From positions 248,001 through 312,000 of the forward strand of contig NZ_JAHBCJ010000001.1 of assembly GCF_018390575.1 (NCBI RefSeq): a stretch of DNA of 64,000 nucleotides. The letters run 5' to 3'. The position numbers were made by a program, and so were the translations under genes. Numbering within the stretch: position 1 is the first letter of the stretch; each line of letters begins with the position of its first letter. Below the pieces are notes generated by a model. It worked only from the letters and a program-made list of their open reading frames with translations, searched no databases and was not told the origin of the DNA. The DNA comes from Bhargavaea massiliensis (lineage in GTDB: Bacteria; Bacillota; Bacilli; Bacillales_A; Planococcaceae). Below are positions 21,838-35,518 of the stretch, one piece after another.

Positions 21838-23157
21838 TCACAATATCATGGCGGCGATCCAGCCGAAGATGATGAGGGGGATGTTGTAGTGAATGAAGGT
21901 TGGGACGCAAGTGTCCCAGATGTGGTTGTGTTTGCCGTCGGCGTTGAGTCCGGCGGTCGGTCCGAGCGTGGAGTCGGATGCCGGGGAGCCGGCGTCACCG
22001 AGTGCTCCGGCCGTGCCAATCAAGGAAATGATCGCGAGAGTGCTGAATCCGAATTCAACGCTGAGCGGAACGAAGATGGCGGCGATAATCGGTACTGTCG
22101 CGAATGAGGAGCCGATTCCCATCGTGACGAGCAGGCCGACGAGGAGCATGATGATTGCTGCCATGCTTTTATTGTCGCCGAGCAGGCCGCTGGCTGATTG
22201 GATGAGTGTTTCGACATGGCCTGTGGCCTGGATGACGCCGGCAAATCCGTTAGCGGCAATCATGACAAAGCCGACGAAAGCCATCATCTTCATGCCATCG
22301 TTCAGGAGTTCGTCTGCCTCTTTCCAGCGGACGGCGCCTGTTGCATAAAGAACTGCGATGCCGGAGATGGCGCCGATGATCATCGATTCGGACGTAATCT
22401 GTCCGGCAAGTGCCGCTGCGAGCGCGATGACCGTGAAGGCAATATTGCGCCTCCGAACTTCCCGCTCCGGACCGGAGGCGATTGCCCGGCTGTCACCGTA
22501 ATCACGCGGCTTCCGGTACGAGATAAAAATCGCGATGATGAGGCCGAGTGCCATGCCGGCAACCGGGAGCGCCATTGCCGACGGGATATCCGCCATGTTG
22601 ATTTCAAGTCCTGCCAGCGCCATCTGGTTCGCAATGACCTCGTGGAAGAGGAGGCCGAAGCCAAACGGGAGCAGAATGTACGGTGCGGTGAGACCGAATG
22701 CCAGCACACAGGCGATGAGCCTCCGGTCGATCTTCAGCATGTCGAGAATGTGCAGAATGGGCGGCACAAGCAGCGGAACAAAAGCGATATGGATTGGAAT
22801 CGCATTTTGAGAAGAAATGGCGACTAAAAGCAGGATGAGGACGATCAGCGCTTTGGCGAGACCTTTGCGCTCCCCTTCGCCTTCATTTCCCACGACTTTC
22901 AGAATGAGTTTAACGAGCACTTCCGGGATGCCGGTACGCGAGATGGCGACCGCAAACCCGCCGAGGAGAGCATAGCTGAGTGCAATTGTCGCACCGCCTC
23001 CAAGGCCTTCTGTGAATGCCCCGATTGTATCTTCTATTGAAAGACCAGCCGCCAGTCCGCCGGCAAGTCCTCCGACCACCAATGCCAGCACCACATTGAC
23101 CCGGAAAAGACTCAAGACCAGCATGACTGCGACCGCTACGATAACTGCGTTCATCAT
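21838..23157 (-). CDS. Na+/H+ antiporter-family membrane protein (COG2056, YuiF-like)
   Basis: 439 residues with about eleven to twelve hydrophobic segments throughout. The layout and sequence (for example SSQNAIPIHIAFVPLLVPP and GDAGSPASDSTLGPTAGLN) fit the YuiF-like group of the ion-transporter superfamily. Members are annotated as sodium/proton antiporters or amino-acid transporters, so the substrate is not certain. It has its own promoter and terminator and lies between the leu genes and the S10 operon. Start ATG at 23157; the next codon is also ATG. Confidence 0.75.
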   Translation of the reverse strand: MMNAVIVAVAVMLVLSLFRVNVVLALVVGGLAGGLAAGLSIEDTIGAFTEGLGGGATIALSYALLGGFAVAISRTGIPEVLVKLILKVVGNEGEGERKGLAKALIVLILLLVAISSQNAIPIHIAFVPLLVPPILHILDMLKIDRRLIACVLAFGLTAPYILLPFGFGLLFHEVIANQMALAGLEINMADIPSAMALPVAGMALGLIIAIFISYRKPRDYGDSRAIASGPEREVRRRNIAFTVIALAAALAGQITSESMIIGAISGIAVLYATGAVRWKEADELLNDGMKMMAFVGFVMIAANGFAGVIQATGHVETLIQSASGLLGDNKSMAAIIMLLVGLLVTMGIGSSFATVPIIAAIFVPLSVEFGFSTLAIISLIGTAGALGDAGSPASDSTLGPTAGLNADGKHNHIWDTCVPTFIHYNIPLIIFGWIAAMIL

Positions 23158-23217
23158 ACGTTCTCCTTTTCACTTCATCACTTTACCGTGATAAAGCGTT
23201 AAAATGAATGTTATTAG

Positions 23218-23244
23218 ATTATCATGGCGGTTGCAGACTGTCAA
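23218..23244 (-). promoter_or_regulatory. Promoter of the antiporter-family gene
   Basis: A perfect TTGACA (23239-23244) precedes GATAAT (23218-23223) at 15 bases or TAATCT (23216-23221) at 17 bases. A small inverted repeat CTTTA/TAAAG (23181-23196) lies between promoter and gene. Confidence 0.7.
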
Positions 23245-23295
23245 CCCCTTCAAAAAGTGAAGGCGGACAGAATCGCCCGCTCCATTTTTATGAGC

Positions 23296-23401
23296 GCGCA
23301 TAGAGTTGGCACAGCCGCGCATAGAACTGCTACAAGCACGCATAGAATCGTCGTAACCGCGCATAGAACCGCAGCAAGCGCGCATAGAATGCTATGCGCG
23401 C
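23296..23401 (-). repeat. Five tandem 21-base repeats ending in a palindrome
   Basis: GCATAGA recurs at 23298, 23319, 23340, 23361 and 23382, exactly 21 bases apart. The array ends in a hairpin GCGCGCATAG/CTATGCGCGC. On the minus strand one frame would give heptads SMRAxxx. It lies between the antiporter promoter and the leu terminator and has no ribosome site. Confidence 0.8.
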
Positions 23402-23431
23402 TCATTGTCAGTCATTAAATTTCCCCGCACA

Positions 23432-23473
23432 TACGAAAGAACCGGCAGGCTCCCAAACGGGGGCCTGCCGGTT
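23432..23473 (-). terminator. Terminator of the ilv-leu operon
   Basis: Perfect 11-bp stem AACCGGCAGGC/GCCTGCCGGTT (23440-23450 with 23463-23473), followed on the minus strand by CTTTCG. It is six bases after the leuD stop. Confidence 0.8.
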
Positions 23474-23478
23474 TTCTA

Positions 23479-24069
23479 TCATGCGCGCTGCATGGCTTCT
23501 TCGTATTTCACGATCTGGTCTTCGTATTTGAAGGTCAGGGCGATTTCATCCCAGCCGTTCAGGAGCATTTCCTTCCAGTATGGGTCGATGTCGAACCGGT
23601 GTACGGCACCGTCCGGTTGCGTGACGGTCTGTTCTGCAAGATTGACCGCCAGCCGTATCGGTTCGGCCTTGCCCTTGGCTAGGAGCTCTTCTACTTCCTC
23701 TTCCGGCAGCCTGATCGGAAGGATGCCGTTTTTCATACAGTTATTGTAGAAGATATCGGCGTAGCTCGGCGCGATGACCACGCGGAATCCATAGTCGAGG
23801 ATGGCCCACGGTGCGTGTTCGCGGGACGAGCCGCAGCCGAAGTTTTCGCGTGCGACGAGAATCTCAGAACCGTCGAACCGCGGATCGTTCAAAACAAATC
23901 CGTCCCTCTTGTTGCCCTCGGCATCAAAGCGCCAATGGTGGAACAGGTACTTGCCGAAGCCGGTCCGTTCGATGCGCTTCAGGAATTCCTTGGAGATGAT
24001 CTGGTCGGTGTCGACGTTGCTCCGGTCGAGCGGCGTCATGATGCTGGTGACTTCATTGATCGGTTTCAT
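23479..24069 (-). CDS. leuD: 3-isopropylmalate dehydratase small subunit
   Basis: 196 residues. With LeuC it isomerises 2- to 3-isopropylmalate in leucine synthesis. Typical swivelling domain with the motif REHAPWAILDYGFRVV near residue 85. Last gene of the operon. Confidence 0.97.
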   Translation of the reverse strand: MKPINEVTSIMTPLDRSNVDTDQIISKEFLKRIERTGFGKYLFHHWRFDAEGNKRDGFVLNDPRFDGSEILVARENFGCGSSREHAPWAILDYGFRVVIAPSYADIFYNNCMKNGILPIRLPEEEVEELLAKGKAEPIRLAVNLAEQTVTQPDGAVHRFDIDPYWKEMLLNGWDEIALTFKYEDQIVKYEEAMQRA

Positions 24070-24097
24070 GGATGCAGCCTCCTTTCATCGTCCCGCT

Positions 24098-25507
<1,410 letters not shown>

Positions 25508-25525
25508 TGCGTTCCGCCTCCCGTT

Positions 25526-26623
25526 TTACATATACGAAAACATAATATCTTCCGACACGGTTTCCGCGTCGAGCTGCTCGATGACTTTGTCGGTCCATTC
25601 TTCTGTCGTAAGGGTGCGGCCTCCAGCTTCGGCAAGATCTGCAGTGAAGCACCCGTCCTCAAGCACCGTCAGGACCGCTTCTTCGATCGCTGCCGCCTCG
25701 GTCTCCATGCCGAACGAGTAGCGGAGCATCATTGCGGCCGACAGGATGGCTGCGGCCGGGTTCGCGATTCCCTTGCCGGCGATGTCCGGGCCGGAGCCAT
25801 GCACCGGTTCATACAGGCCGAAGCCGTCGGCGCGGATGCTCGCGGATGGCAGCATGCCCAGGGAGCCGGTAATGACGGATGCTTCATCGCTCAGGATATC
25901 GCCGAACATGTTCTCCGTCACCACGACGTCGAATGCGGACGGATCCGTGATCAGCTTCATCGCGCACGAGTCAACAAGCTGGTGCTCGACCGTGACATCC
26001 GGGTAGTCCGCCTTCTTTTCCTCGACGACCTCCCGCCAGAGCCGGCTCGACTCAAGGACGTTGGCTTTGTCGACCGAGGTCACTTTGCCCTTTCTAACTC
26101 GGGCCAGTTCGAATGCCTGCTCGACGATTCGGCTGATTTCTTCCCTGGAGTAGACAAGCGTGTCAAACGCATCGTTTGCTGTGCGGGCTTTATCTCCAAA
26201 GTAAAGGCCTCCGGTCAGCTCACGGACGATCATGAGGTCGACGCCCGCAGCTTTTTCTTCTTTCAGAGGTGATGCCGACAGAAGGGCCGGCACCGCCTTG
26301 ACCGGGCGGAGGTTTGCGAACAGGCCGAAATGTTTGCGGATGGCAAGCAGCCCTTTTTCCGGTCGGAGTTCGGACGGATTGTTATCCCATTTCGGTCCCC
26401 CGACGGCACCCAGGAGAACGGCATCGGCCGTCCCGCAGGCGTCGGCCGTTTCTTTAGGGAACGGATTGTCGAGGGCGTCAATTGCCGCTCCGCCGATCAG
26501 GCCGTAAGAAAAAATGAACTCATGCTGGTAGCGGCGTGCAATAAGCTTCAGGACCTTGACGGCTGCCCTGGTCACTTCAGGGCCGATTCCATCTCCGGGC
26601 AATACGGCAATTGTCTTTTCCAT
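25526..26623 (-). CDS. leuB: 3-isopropylmalate dehydrogenase
   Basis: 365 residues. NAD+-dependent oxidative decarboxylation of 3-isopropylmalate. Signature NMFGDILSDEASVITGSLG near residue 245 and the N-terminal LPGDGIGPEV are present. Confidence 0.98.
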   Translation of the reverse strand: MEKTIAVLPGDGIGPEVTRAAVKVLKLIARRYQHEFIFSYGLIGGAAIDALDNPFPKETADACGTADAVLLGAVGGPKWDNNPSELRPEKGLLAIRKHFGLFANLRPVKAVPALLSASPLKEEKAAGVDLMIVRELTGGLYFGDKARTANDAFDTLVYSREEISRIVEQAFELARVRKGKVTSVDKANVLESSRLWREVVEEKKADYPDVTVEHQLVDSCAMKLITDPSAFDVVVTENMFGDILSDEASVITGSLGMLPSASIRADGFGLYEPVHGSGPDIAGKGIANPAAAILSAAMMLRYSFGMETEAAAIEEAVLTVLEDGCFTADLAEAGGRTLTTEEWTDKVIEQLDAETVSEDIMFSYM

Positions 26624-26659
26624 GTTCGTTTCCTCCTTTTGGGATCAGCTTGATTCGGA

Positions 26660-29835
<3,176 letters not shown>

Positions 29836-29839
<4 letters not shown>

Positions 29840-31575
29840 CGTTTCATCACTCCGATCATTTCACTGAGACTCTTGCCCGGAGCGACCATCGGGTAGACGT
29901 TTTCCGTCGCAAGCACCCTACAGTCGACGAGTGCCGGGCCGTCCGACTCGATCGCTTCCCGGATCACCCGTTCCGCCTCGGCAAGTGTCTCGACTTTATA
30001 CCCCTTGATTTCATACGCTTCCGCAAGCTTCACGAAGTCCGGCTGCACCGGCACGAGCGATGAGGAGTAGCGTTCCCCGTGGAAAGTTTCCTGCCACTGG
30101 CGCACCATGCCGAGCGCGGCGTTGTTCATAATGATGACCTTTACCGGGAGCTTGAACTCCTGAAGGATCGACAGCTCCTGAAGTGTCATCTGGAAGCCGG
30201 CATCACCGACGACCGCGACGACTTTCTCATGCGGGAAGGCGAGCTGGGCGCCGATTGCCGCCGGGAATCCGAAGCCCATCGTTCCGAGGCCACCGGATGT
30301 CACCCAGTGATGCGGGTTGTTCGGCTCATAGTACTGGGCGGCGAACATCTGGTGCTGCCCGACATCGGTCGTGACGATCGCATCGCCTCCCGTGTACTTG
30401 TGGATGAGCCGCACCGCATCCTGCGGCATGATCTGGCCGTCGGCTGCACGCTCGTAGCCGAACGGCCGGGTTTCACGGTATTCGTCCAGATGGGCGAGCC
30501 ATGCTTCCGTGTCCGGTGCTTCAAAGTCCTTTTTATTCAGCTCGGCGAGCGCGGCCTTGGCGTCCGCCACAATCGGAATCTCTGTCGGAACGTTCTTGCC
30601 GATCTCTGCCGGGTCGATGTCGATATGGATGACTTTCGCATTCGGTGCAAAGCCATCGAGGTTGCCGGTGAGCCGGTCGTCGAAGCGGGCGCCGATGTTA
30701 AGGAGCACATCACACTCCTGAATGGCCATGTTCGCCGCATACGATCCGTGCATGCCCGCCATGCCGAGCCCGAGTTCATGCCCGCCCGGAACGGTGCCGA
30801 TGCCGAGCAGGGTGGTTGTCACCGGGACCCGGTACCGCTCGATAAAGCTTCTGAGCTCAGCCGTGCCTTCGGCGGCGAGGATTCCCGCCCCCGCCAGGAT
30901 CAGCGGGCGTTCCGCCTCCGAAAGAACCTGAGCGGCTTTCTGGATCTGCAGGAAGTTCGGCCTGACCGTCGGCTGGTAACCCGGCAGATGGACGCCCTCG
31001 GGATGAGGGATATCCGCAGCCAGTTCTGCCACCGACACATCCTTTGGGATGTCGACGACAACAGGGCCCTTCCGGCCGGTGGAAGCGATATGGAAGGCTT
31101 CCTTGATGATCCGCGGGATATCTTTTGCATCTTTCACCTGGTAATTGTGCTTGGTGATCGGTTGAGTGATGCCGATGACATCCGCTTCCTGGAAGGCATC
31201 GGTGCCGATCACCTGCTGGGCAACCTGCCCGGTCAGGACGACGAGCGGGAGCGAGTCCAGCATGGCATCCGCGATGCCGGTCACAAGGTTGGTCGCCCCC
31301 GGCCCGGAAGTGGCGATGACCACGCCGGTCCTTCCTGTCGTGCGCGCATACCCTTCGGCTGCGTGGATGGCACCCTGCTCATGACGGGCCAGGATGTGCC
31401 GGATCGGATTCTTGTACAGTGCATCGTAGATCGGGAGCACCGCCCCGCCCGGGTAGCCGAAAATAATGTCCACGCCCTCGTTTTTCAAAGACCGGACCAG
31501 CAGGTCGGCTCCGTTTCCGGCCGTTGCCGGTGTGACGGCTTGTTTTGTATCCCTTACCTTGACGCTCGCTTCCAT
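29836..31575 (-). CDS. ilvB: Acetolactate synthase large (catalytic) subunit
   Basis: 579 residues. Thiamine-diphosphate- and FAD-dependent; condenses two pyruvates or pyruvate plus 2-oxobutyrate. The substrate-side motif [15 protein letters not shown] is near residue 40, and the cofactor motif reads [12 protein letters not shown], with alanine where many bacteria have glycine, a change also found in yeast enzymes. First gene after the T-box leader. Confidence 0.97.
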
Positions 31576-31611
31576 CTGCGCCTTCCTCCTTCACATTTGA
31601 GTTTTGTATAT

Positions 31612-31920
31612 AAAAAAACAAAAGACCCCTCCACTCCCTGCACGGAACACAGTCGTCTTCCGTTGCAAGGGATGAAAGAGCCTTTCATGGTACCACCCTT
31701 GTTCGCGGCATTGCCGCCTCGGCAGCCGGGCAATAAGCCCGGCCGGTTGGTAACGGGGCGGCGCGATGCCAGCCCCGGGAACACCTTGGGAATGATCCGT
31801 TCAGTGTTCCGCTCGGAGGTGATGTCGGATAGGCTGCACTGCCGGGTTCCAGCGGTTCCGGCTCTCTGGGAGTGCATGGTGTCCTTTTCCTTTTTCCTCT
31901 TCTGCGCTTTGGTTCGATTT
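31612..31920 (-). promoter_or_regulatory. T-box riboswitch leader of ilvB-ilvN-ilvC-leuABCD
   Basis: The T-box core AAGGGTGGTACCATG lies at 31686-31700, followed by a long terminator hairpin (about 31636-31672) and a T-rich tail at 31612-31623. Upstream is a Stem I-like region with the AGAGAGC bulge motif (31861-31867). In the specifier loop, AUC (Ile) followed by A at about 31820 fits best; an overlapping CUC (Leu) is possible. Uncharged tRNA would favour antitermination. It lies downstream of ilvD, so ilvD escapes this control. Confidence 0.92.
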
Positions 31921-31931
31921 ATAAATCACTG

Positions 31932-33599
31932 TCAGATTTTCATGACGCCGCCGGTATTGGCGGATGTGACGAGTTTTGAGTATCGGGCGAGATAGCCCGT
32001 CTTGATTTTCGGTTCAAACGGCTTCACGTTCTTTCGCCGCTTTTCCAGTACGTCTTCCGGAACTTTGAGTTCAATCCGGCGGTTGACGAGGTCGATTTCG
32101 ATGATGTCGCCGTTCTCCACCAGTCCGATCGGACCGCCTTCTGCCGCTTCCGGCGAAATGTGGCCGACCGCGATGCCCCTGGATGCGCCCGAGAACCGTC
32201 CGTCCGTGATCAGCGCGACTTTCGTGCCGAGTCCCCGTCCGACAATTGCTGATGTCGGCGCGAGCATTTCCGGCATGCCCGGCCCGCCTTTCGGACCCTC
32301 GTACCGGATGACGACCACATGCCCTTCCCGGACCGTGCCGTCATCGATACCCTGGAGGGCGTCTTCCTGAGATTCAAAGACGATCGCGTCGCCTTCAAAC
32401 ACTTTGATGGAAGGATCCACCGCACCAACCTTGATGACGCCGCCATCCGGTGCCACATTCCCGTACAAGACGGATAGGCCGCCCACCGGACTATACGGGT
32501 TTTCTTTTGGCCGGATGACCTGCTCATTCAAGATCTTGCTGTCTTTCACGGTTTCATAAAGTGTCTTGCCGGTGACCGTCATCCGATCCGGGTGAATGGC
32601 ACCCGGAATGTCACACAGTTCACGGATGATCGCACTGACGCCGCCGGCAAGGTGAACATCATGCATCGAGTAGTCCGATGCGGGCATGAGCTTGGACAGA
32701 TACGGGACGCGCTCGGCGATCTCATTGACCTTTTTCAGGTCGTACTCGATGCCTGCCTCGTGTGCGATGGCGAGGGTGTGAAGGACGGTGTTTGTCGATC
32801 CGCCCATCGCCATGTCCAGGGCAAATGCGTCATCGATGGTTTCTTCCGTAACGAGATCGCGCGGCTTCACATCTTCTTCGACCATGCGGATCAGCTGCTT
32901 GGCTGCTTCGTAAATCAGCTCTTTGCGCTGATCCGATGTGGCGACGATCGTGCCGTTCTCAGGAAGCGTGACGCCCATCATCTCCATGAGGGTGTTCATC
33001 GAGTTGGCGGTGAACATTCCCGAACAGGATCCGCATGTCGGACAGGCACTCTGTTCGATCTCAAGCAGTTGTGTCTGCGTCATGTTGCCCTGTTTGTAGG
33101 CACCCACGCCTTCGAACACGGAAGTAAGGGAAAGCTGTTTGCCGCTCGAATCCACTCCGGCTTCCATCGGCCCTCCCGATACGAAGATTGATGGAACGTT
33201 GGTCCGGACAGCCGCCATGAGCATTCCCGGTGTGATTTTGTCACAGTTCGGAATGTAGAACACGCCGTCAAACCAGTGCGCATTGATGACTGTCTCCGCG
33301 GAGTCAGCGATGATCTCTCGGCTCGGGAGCGAGTAGCGCATCCCGATGTGCCCCATTGCAATACCGTCATCGACGCCAATCGTATTAAATTCGAACGGGA
33401 CGCCGCCTGCTTCGCGGATTGCGTCTTTGACGACTTCCGCAAATTTGTTGAGGTGCATATGCCCCGGAATAATGTCGACATAGGAGTTGCATACGCCGAT
33501 AAACGGCTTGCCCATATCCTTCGCTTTCACACCTGTTGCGTACAACAGGCTCCGGTGCGGTGCCCGGTCGATCCCCTTTTTAATCATGTCGCTTCGCAT
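31932..33599 (-). CDS. ilvD: Dihydroxy-acid dehydratase
   Basis: 555 residues from the ATG at 33599 ([19 protein letters not shown]), with GAGGAG upstream; the frame extends 36 codons more, across the promoter, and is not coding there. Fe-S enzyme giving the branched 2-oxo acids; cluster cysteines are in [10 protein letters not shown] and [11 protein letters not shown]. First gene of the branched-chain amino-acid block, with a strong promoter and cre site ahead. Confidence 0.97.
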   Translation of the reverse strand: MRSDMIKKGIDRAPHRSLLYATGVKAKDMGKPFIGVCNSYVDIIPGHMHLNKFAEVVKDAIREAGGVPFEFNTIGVDDGIAMGHIGMRYSLPSREIIADSAETVINAHWFDGVFYIPNCDKITPGMLMAAVRTNVPSIFVSGGPMEAGVDSSGKQLSLTSVFEGVGAYKQGNMTQTQLLEIEQSACPTCGSCSGMFTANSMNTLMEMMGVTLPENGTIVATSDQRKELIYEAAKQLIRMVEEDVKPRDLVTEETIDDAFALDMAMGGSTNTVLHTLAIAHEAGIEYDLKKVNEIAERVPYLSKLMPASDYSMHDVHLAGGVSAIIRELCDIPGAIHPDRMTVTGKTLYETVKDSKILNEQVIRPKENPYSPVGGLSVLYGNVAPDGGVIKVGAVDPSIKVFEGDAIVFESQEDALQGIDDGTVREGHVVVIRYEGPKGGPGMPEMLAPTSAIVGRGLGTKVALITDGRFSGASRGIAVGHISPEAAEGGPIGLVENGDIIEIDLVNRRIELKVPEDVLEKRRKNVKPFEPKIKTGYLARYSKLVTSANTGGVMKI

Positions 33600-33678
33600 A
33601 AGATGATCTCTCCTCTGGATGGAGGCGGAGCGGCTTCTGGCCATGCTCTTGTGCCGTCTCTCAAAATGAATTGAACAC

Positions 33679-33707
33679 ATCATAACGCGGTTAAAATATT
33701 GAGTCAA
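33679..33707 (-). promoter_or_regulatory. SigA promoter of ilvD
   Basis: TTGACT (33702-33707), 17-base spacer, TATGAT (33679-33684). Transcription should begin near 33672, about 73 bases before the ilvD start. Confidence 0.88.
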
Positions 33708-33752
33708 GTCGCTTTTTTCAAGTTTTTGTGCAATTTAGAATTAAATCCGGCT

Positions 33753-33766
33753 TGTAATCGTTTGCA
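33753..33766. promoter_or_regulatory. CcpA-binding cre site upstream of ilvD
   Basis: TGTAATCGTTTGCA matches the cre consensus TGWAANCGNTNWCA at 13 of 14 positions. It is centred about 88 bases upstream of the inferred start. CcpA activates the B. subtilis ilv-leu operon from a similar upstream distance, so activation is more likely than repression here. Confidence 0.7.
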
Positions 33767-34095
33767 AATGTTGATATATCGCATTCTGCGAATTCAAAAA
33801 GTTTTTTAGGAAATTTTTTTGAGGCAGCTGAATTGCAGGAGCCGTCGAGGGGCGTCGCTGTTCTTTTCTATAAAATGGGGGGAGTTCGGGGATCGGCATG
33901 CAGGCAAGAAACGATTCCGAGAATTTGCTCTTCCGGTTCAGGTCTCTTCAGTTAGCGGACAGCTCACCACTCGGCTGCACGTTAAAGAAGTGGCTTCAGC
34001 GATTTCCGGAGAGGACAAGTGGTACCTTCCGCGTATCGGACAAGACAGGAAGAACTGGTTTACGCATAGCATTGGAGCATGCCATACAAATTCCC
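33767..34095. other. Gene-free spacer between tuf terminator and ilvD control region
   Basis: The part next to the cre site (to about 33830) is AT-rich. The rest has no supported gene; plus-strand frames there lack ribosome sites and run through the tuf terminator. Confidence 0.6.
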
Positions 34096-34100
34096 GGCAT

Positions 34101-34154
34101 AAAAAAAGACCCCCGCCCACGTCTGGGCGGAGATCACTGTCCACGTCTGGACAG
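34101..34154 (-). terminator. Double-hairpin terminator of the str operon after tuf
   Basis: Two 7-bp hairpins with the same CGTC loop stand in line: CTGTCCA/TGGACAG (34137-34154) and CCGCCCA/TGGGCGG (34113-34130). The second is followed by a T-run at 34101-34107 on the minus strand. Confidence 0.88.
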
Positions 34155-34215
34155 AGGAAGCGGAACGGCTGATCAGGCCGGTCCGTTTCCGGTATTCGGT
34201 TTACATCATCTCAGA

Positions 34216-35403
34216 TTACTTCTGGATAGAAGCTACGACGCCGGCACCAACTGTGCGGCCGCCTTCACGGATCGAGAACTTTGTACCTTCTTCGATCGCG
34301 ATTGGCGAGATGAGTTCTACTGTCATTTCAACGTTGTCGCCAGGCATAACCATTTCAACGCCTTCTGGAAGCGTGATGATGCCGGTTACGTCAGTTGTAC
34401 GGAAGTAGAACTGCGGGCGGTAGTTGGAGAAGAATGGCGTGTGACGGCCACCTTCTTCTTTGGACAGAACGTAAACTTCAGATTTGAAGTTAGTGTGTGG
34501 AGTGATCGAGCCTGGCTTTGCAAGAACTTGGCCACGCTGGATGTCTTCACGTGCAACACCACGGAGAAGCGCACCGATGTTGTCGCCTGCTTCTGCATAG
34601 TCGAGAAGCTTACGGAACATTTCAACGCCTGTAACTGTAGTCGATTTTGCTTCTTCAGCAAGACCGATGATATCAACAGTGTCGCCGACTTTAACCTGGC
34701 CACGTTCTACACGGCCGGTTGCAACCGTACCACGGCCTGTGATCGAGAAGACGTCCTCTACAGGCATCATGAATGGCTTTTCAGTGTCGCGCTCTGGAGT
34801 TGGGATGTAGCTGTCAACTGCGTCCATGAGCTCAACGATTTTCTCTTCCCACTCAGCTTCGCCTTCGAGGGCTTTCAGAGCGGAACCTTTGATGACAGGA
34901 ACGTCATCGCCAGGGAAGTCGTACTCGGAAAGGAGGTCACGGACTTCCATTTCAACGAGTTCGAGGAGTTCTTCGTCGTCTACCATGTCGCACTTGTTAA
35001 GGAATACGACGAGGTAAGGAACACCAACCTGACGGGACAGGAGGATGTGCTCACGAGTTTGTGGCATTGGGCCGTCAGCTGCGGATACAACGAGGATTCC
35101 GCCGTCCATTTGAGCTGCACCAGTGATCATGTTCTTGACATAGTCAGCGTGACCTGGGCAGTCAACGTGAGCGTAGTGGCGCTTTTCTGTTTCATATTCG
35201 ATGTGGGAAGTGTTGATTGTGATCCCGCGCTCTTTTTCTTCAGGAGCGTTGTCAACGTCAGCGTACGAACGCGCTTCACCGCCGCCTTTTTTCGCAAGAA
35301 CTGTCGCGATTGCAGCAGTCAGAGTTGTTTTACCATGGTCAACGTGACCGATTGTACCGATGTTCGCATGCGTTTTGGAGCGGTCGAATTTTTCTTTAGC
35401 CAT
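34216..35403 (-). CDS. tuf: Elongation factor Tu
   Basis: 395 residues from the ATG at 35403 ([20 protein letters not shown]), nine bases after AAGGAGG; the 22-codon upward extension of the frame is leader. GTPase that delivers aminoacyl-tRNA. G1 GHVDHGKTT and G4 NKCD are intact. A 7-bp hairpin GGGAAGT/ACTTCCC (35450-35466) sits in the leader between fusA and tuf. Confidence 0.98.
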   Translation of the reverse strand: MAKEKFDRSKTHANIGTIGHVDHGKTTLTAAIATVLAKKGGGEARSYADVDNAPEEKERGITINTSHIEYETEKRHYAHVDCPGHADYVKNMITGAAQMDGGILVVSAADGPMPQTREHILLSRQVGVPYLVVFLNKCDMVDDEELLELVEMEVRDLLSEYDFPGDDVPVIKGSALKALEGEAEWEEKIVELMDAVDSYIPTPERDTEKPFMMPVEDVFSITGRGTVATGRVERGQVKVGDTVDIIGLAEEAKSTTVTGVEMFRKLLDYAEAGDNIGALLRGVAREDIQRGQVLAKPGSITPHTNFKSEVYVLSKEEGGRHTPFFSNYRPQFYFRTTDVTGIITLPEGVEMVMPGDNVEMTVELISPIAIEEGTKFSIREGGRTVGAGVVASIQK

Positions 35404-35518
35404 TAGGAAAATCCTCCTTAAATGTAAGAGATGATTGGTATGGTCCGCAGGGAAGTCATACTTCCCCACCTTCCATAACTTATACGTTAGTTATACTTGA
35501 AACAAAGGGGAATTTCAA

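Noticed and set aside
23296-23401. Five-unit array considered as a CRISPR
   Set aside because: The conserved part is only about 7-9 bases and the period 21; CRISPR repeats and spacers are much longer and no cas gene is near.
33720-33830. CodY box upstream of ilvD
   Set aside because: The AT-rich stretch is suggestive, but the best match to AATTTTCWGAAAATT by eye is only 9 of 15, too weak to report.
33819-34172. Plus-strand gene between ilvD and tuf
   Set aside because: The frame runs through the tuf double-hairpin terminator, has no ribosome site and resembles no family.
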